NCBI RefSeq assembly: GCF_015351235.1
Contig: NZ_JADKSJ010000001.1
Coordinates: forward strand, 976,289 to 1,040,288
From: Plantibacter sp. VKM Ac-2880
Lineage (GTDB): Bacteria > Actinomycetota > Actinomycetes > Actinomycetales > Microbacteriaceae
Length of the DNA: 64,000 nt
Direction of reading: 5' to 3'
The notes under the pieces were generated by a model that saw nothing but the letters and a program-made list of their open reading frames with translations, was not told the DNA's origin and searched no databases. A program made the position numbers and the translations under genes. Position 1 is the stretch's first letter. The number at the start of each line of letters is the position of its first letter. Positions 63,494 to 64,000 of the stretch are shown one piece after another.

Positions 63494-64000
63494 ATGCCCA
63501 AGAACAACACCCCCGCCGGCAAACGCCCGGCCAAGAACTTCGACCCCAAGTCCAAGTACGGCGAGAACAAGCGGCCCTTCGGCTCACGTCCCGGCGCGAA
63601 GTCCGGCAGCAAGAGCGAAGGCCACCGCGGGTACCGTCCCGACGCCGGTGGAGCGCCGCAGAAGTCCCGTTGGAACGCCGACGAGCGCGCCGAGCGCGCC
63701 GCCCGCTTCGAGTCGGAGGAACGCGGCGACCGTGCACCCCGTGGCGACCGGAACGAGCGTCCTGCGTACAACCGTGGAGGCGACCGCAACGAGCGTCCCG
63801 CCTACAACCGCGGTGAGCGCACGGAGCGTCCGTCGTACGGTGACCGCAACGAGCGTCCGGCGTACAACCGTGGTGGCGACCGCAATGAGCGTCCTGCGTA
63901 CAACCGCGGTGAGCGGACCGAGCGTCCGTCGTACGGTGACCGGAACGAGCGTCCGGCGTACAACCGTGGTGGCGACCGCAATGAGCGTCCTGCGTACAAC
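63494..64000 (+). CDS. N-terminal part of an RG/NR-rich RNA-binding protein, probably a DEAD-box helicase (runs off the window)
   Basis: The first 169 codons of a gene continuing past the right edge. The product begins MPKNNTPAGKRPAKNFDPKS, is basic and disordered, and from about residue 85 is made of repeats such as GDRNERPAYNRG and RTERPSYGDRNERPAYNRGG. In nucleotides the period is 96 bp (units beginning 63821 and 63917). Microbacteriaceae DEAD/DEAH RNA helicases often carry such N-terminal extensions, which is why I propose that identity; the helicase core itself is not in the window. A weak GGAAAG lies upstream of the ATG. Long leader and uORF suggest post-transcriptional control. Confidence 0.6.
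   Translation, partial: MPKNNTPAGKRPAKNFDPKSKYGENKRPFGSRPGAKSGSKSEGHRGYRPDAGGAPQKSRWNADERAERAARFESEERGDRAPRGDRNERPAYNRGGDRNERPAYNRGERTERPSYGDRNERPAYNRGGDRNERPAYNRGERTERPSYGDRNERPAYNRGGDRNERPAYN
63821..64000 (+). repeat. 96-bp coding tandem repeat at the window edge
   Basis: Unit one 63821-63916 and a second, incomplete unit from 63917 encode RTERPSYGDRNERPAYNRGG then DRNERPAYNRGE. Third-position differences (CGCAAC vs CGGAAC) show the copies are not brand-new. Half-units (NERPAYNRGG) also precede 63821. Confidence 0.85.

Overview
The window is high-GC DNA with dense, overlapping genes, GTG starts and many promoters placed so that the transcript begins at the start codon. Protein families and the CTTCGACAAGCTCAGGGACC-type intergenic repeats point to an actinobacterium of the family Microbacteriaceae. 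The genus cannot be fixed from sequence alone. No rRNA, tRNA, CRISPR array, prophage or intact transposase is seen.

Layout. 1-4.1 kb: the 5' half of purL, then a tightly coupled Asp23/AmaP-type envelope operon closed by a strong hairpin. 4.1-10.6 kb: an NmrA-type oxidoreductase divergent from an HxlR regulator; a two-gene four-carbon-acid-sugar operon (dehydrogenase plus DUF1537 kinase) whose FadR-type GntR regulator lies 2 kb away, separated by a DUF222/HNH gene embedded in tandem and palindromic repeats. 10.7-11.7 kb: purS-purQ. 11.8-20.9 kb: a putrescine/GABA catabolic island (APC permease, tandem UspA protein, flavin amine oxidase, gabD, gabT, PucR regulator). 20.9-24.2 kb: a lipase-like hydrolase, an HpnZ-like zinc alcohol dehydrogenase and a membrane protein. 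24.2-36.1 kb: purC, a DHA2-type MFS exporter, two nucleic-acid-linked small genes, a hydrolase, purD, a sterol-carrier-like protein, a glycosyltransferase, a ZapE-type ATPase, purM and purF. 36.1-42.2 kb: a membrane protein with a basic tail, DUF3073, a HhH-GPD protein, a UspA protein, two crcB genes and a KimA-like potassium transporter. 42.4-45.6 kb: a septum-formation-type lipoprotein, PadR with its DUF4097 partner, a lipoprotein and a small membrane protein. 45.7-51.9 kb: a CitA/DcuS-type two-component system divergent from a dicarboxylate symporter, then a YczE-like membrane protein divergent from a MocR regulator. 52-63.2 kb: a large RND exporter with a long C-terminal tail, hutH with a divergent IclR regulator, an AraC regulator, a Nudix protein and a GH15 enzyme. 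63.2-64 kb: a long leader with a small upstream ORF, then the start of an RG-rich, probably DEAD-box helicase, gene that runs off the edge.

How it fits together. Seven purine genes (purL, S, Q, C, D, M, F) are spread through the first 36 kb among unrelated inserts. Several modules pair a local regulator with a recognisable operator: GntR (TGGT-N3-ACCA), PadR (GATATATC palindromes), MocR (GATTGGC-N13-GCCAATC) and PucR (TCGACA-N3-TGTCGA). The repeat family occurs only at 7.7-17.8 kb and 49.5-49.7 kb and seems in places to serve as transcription terminators.
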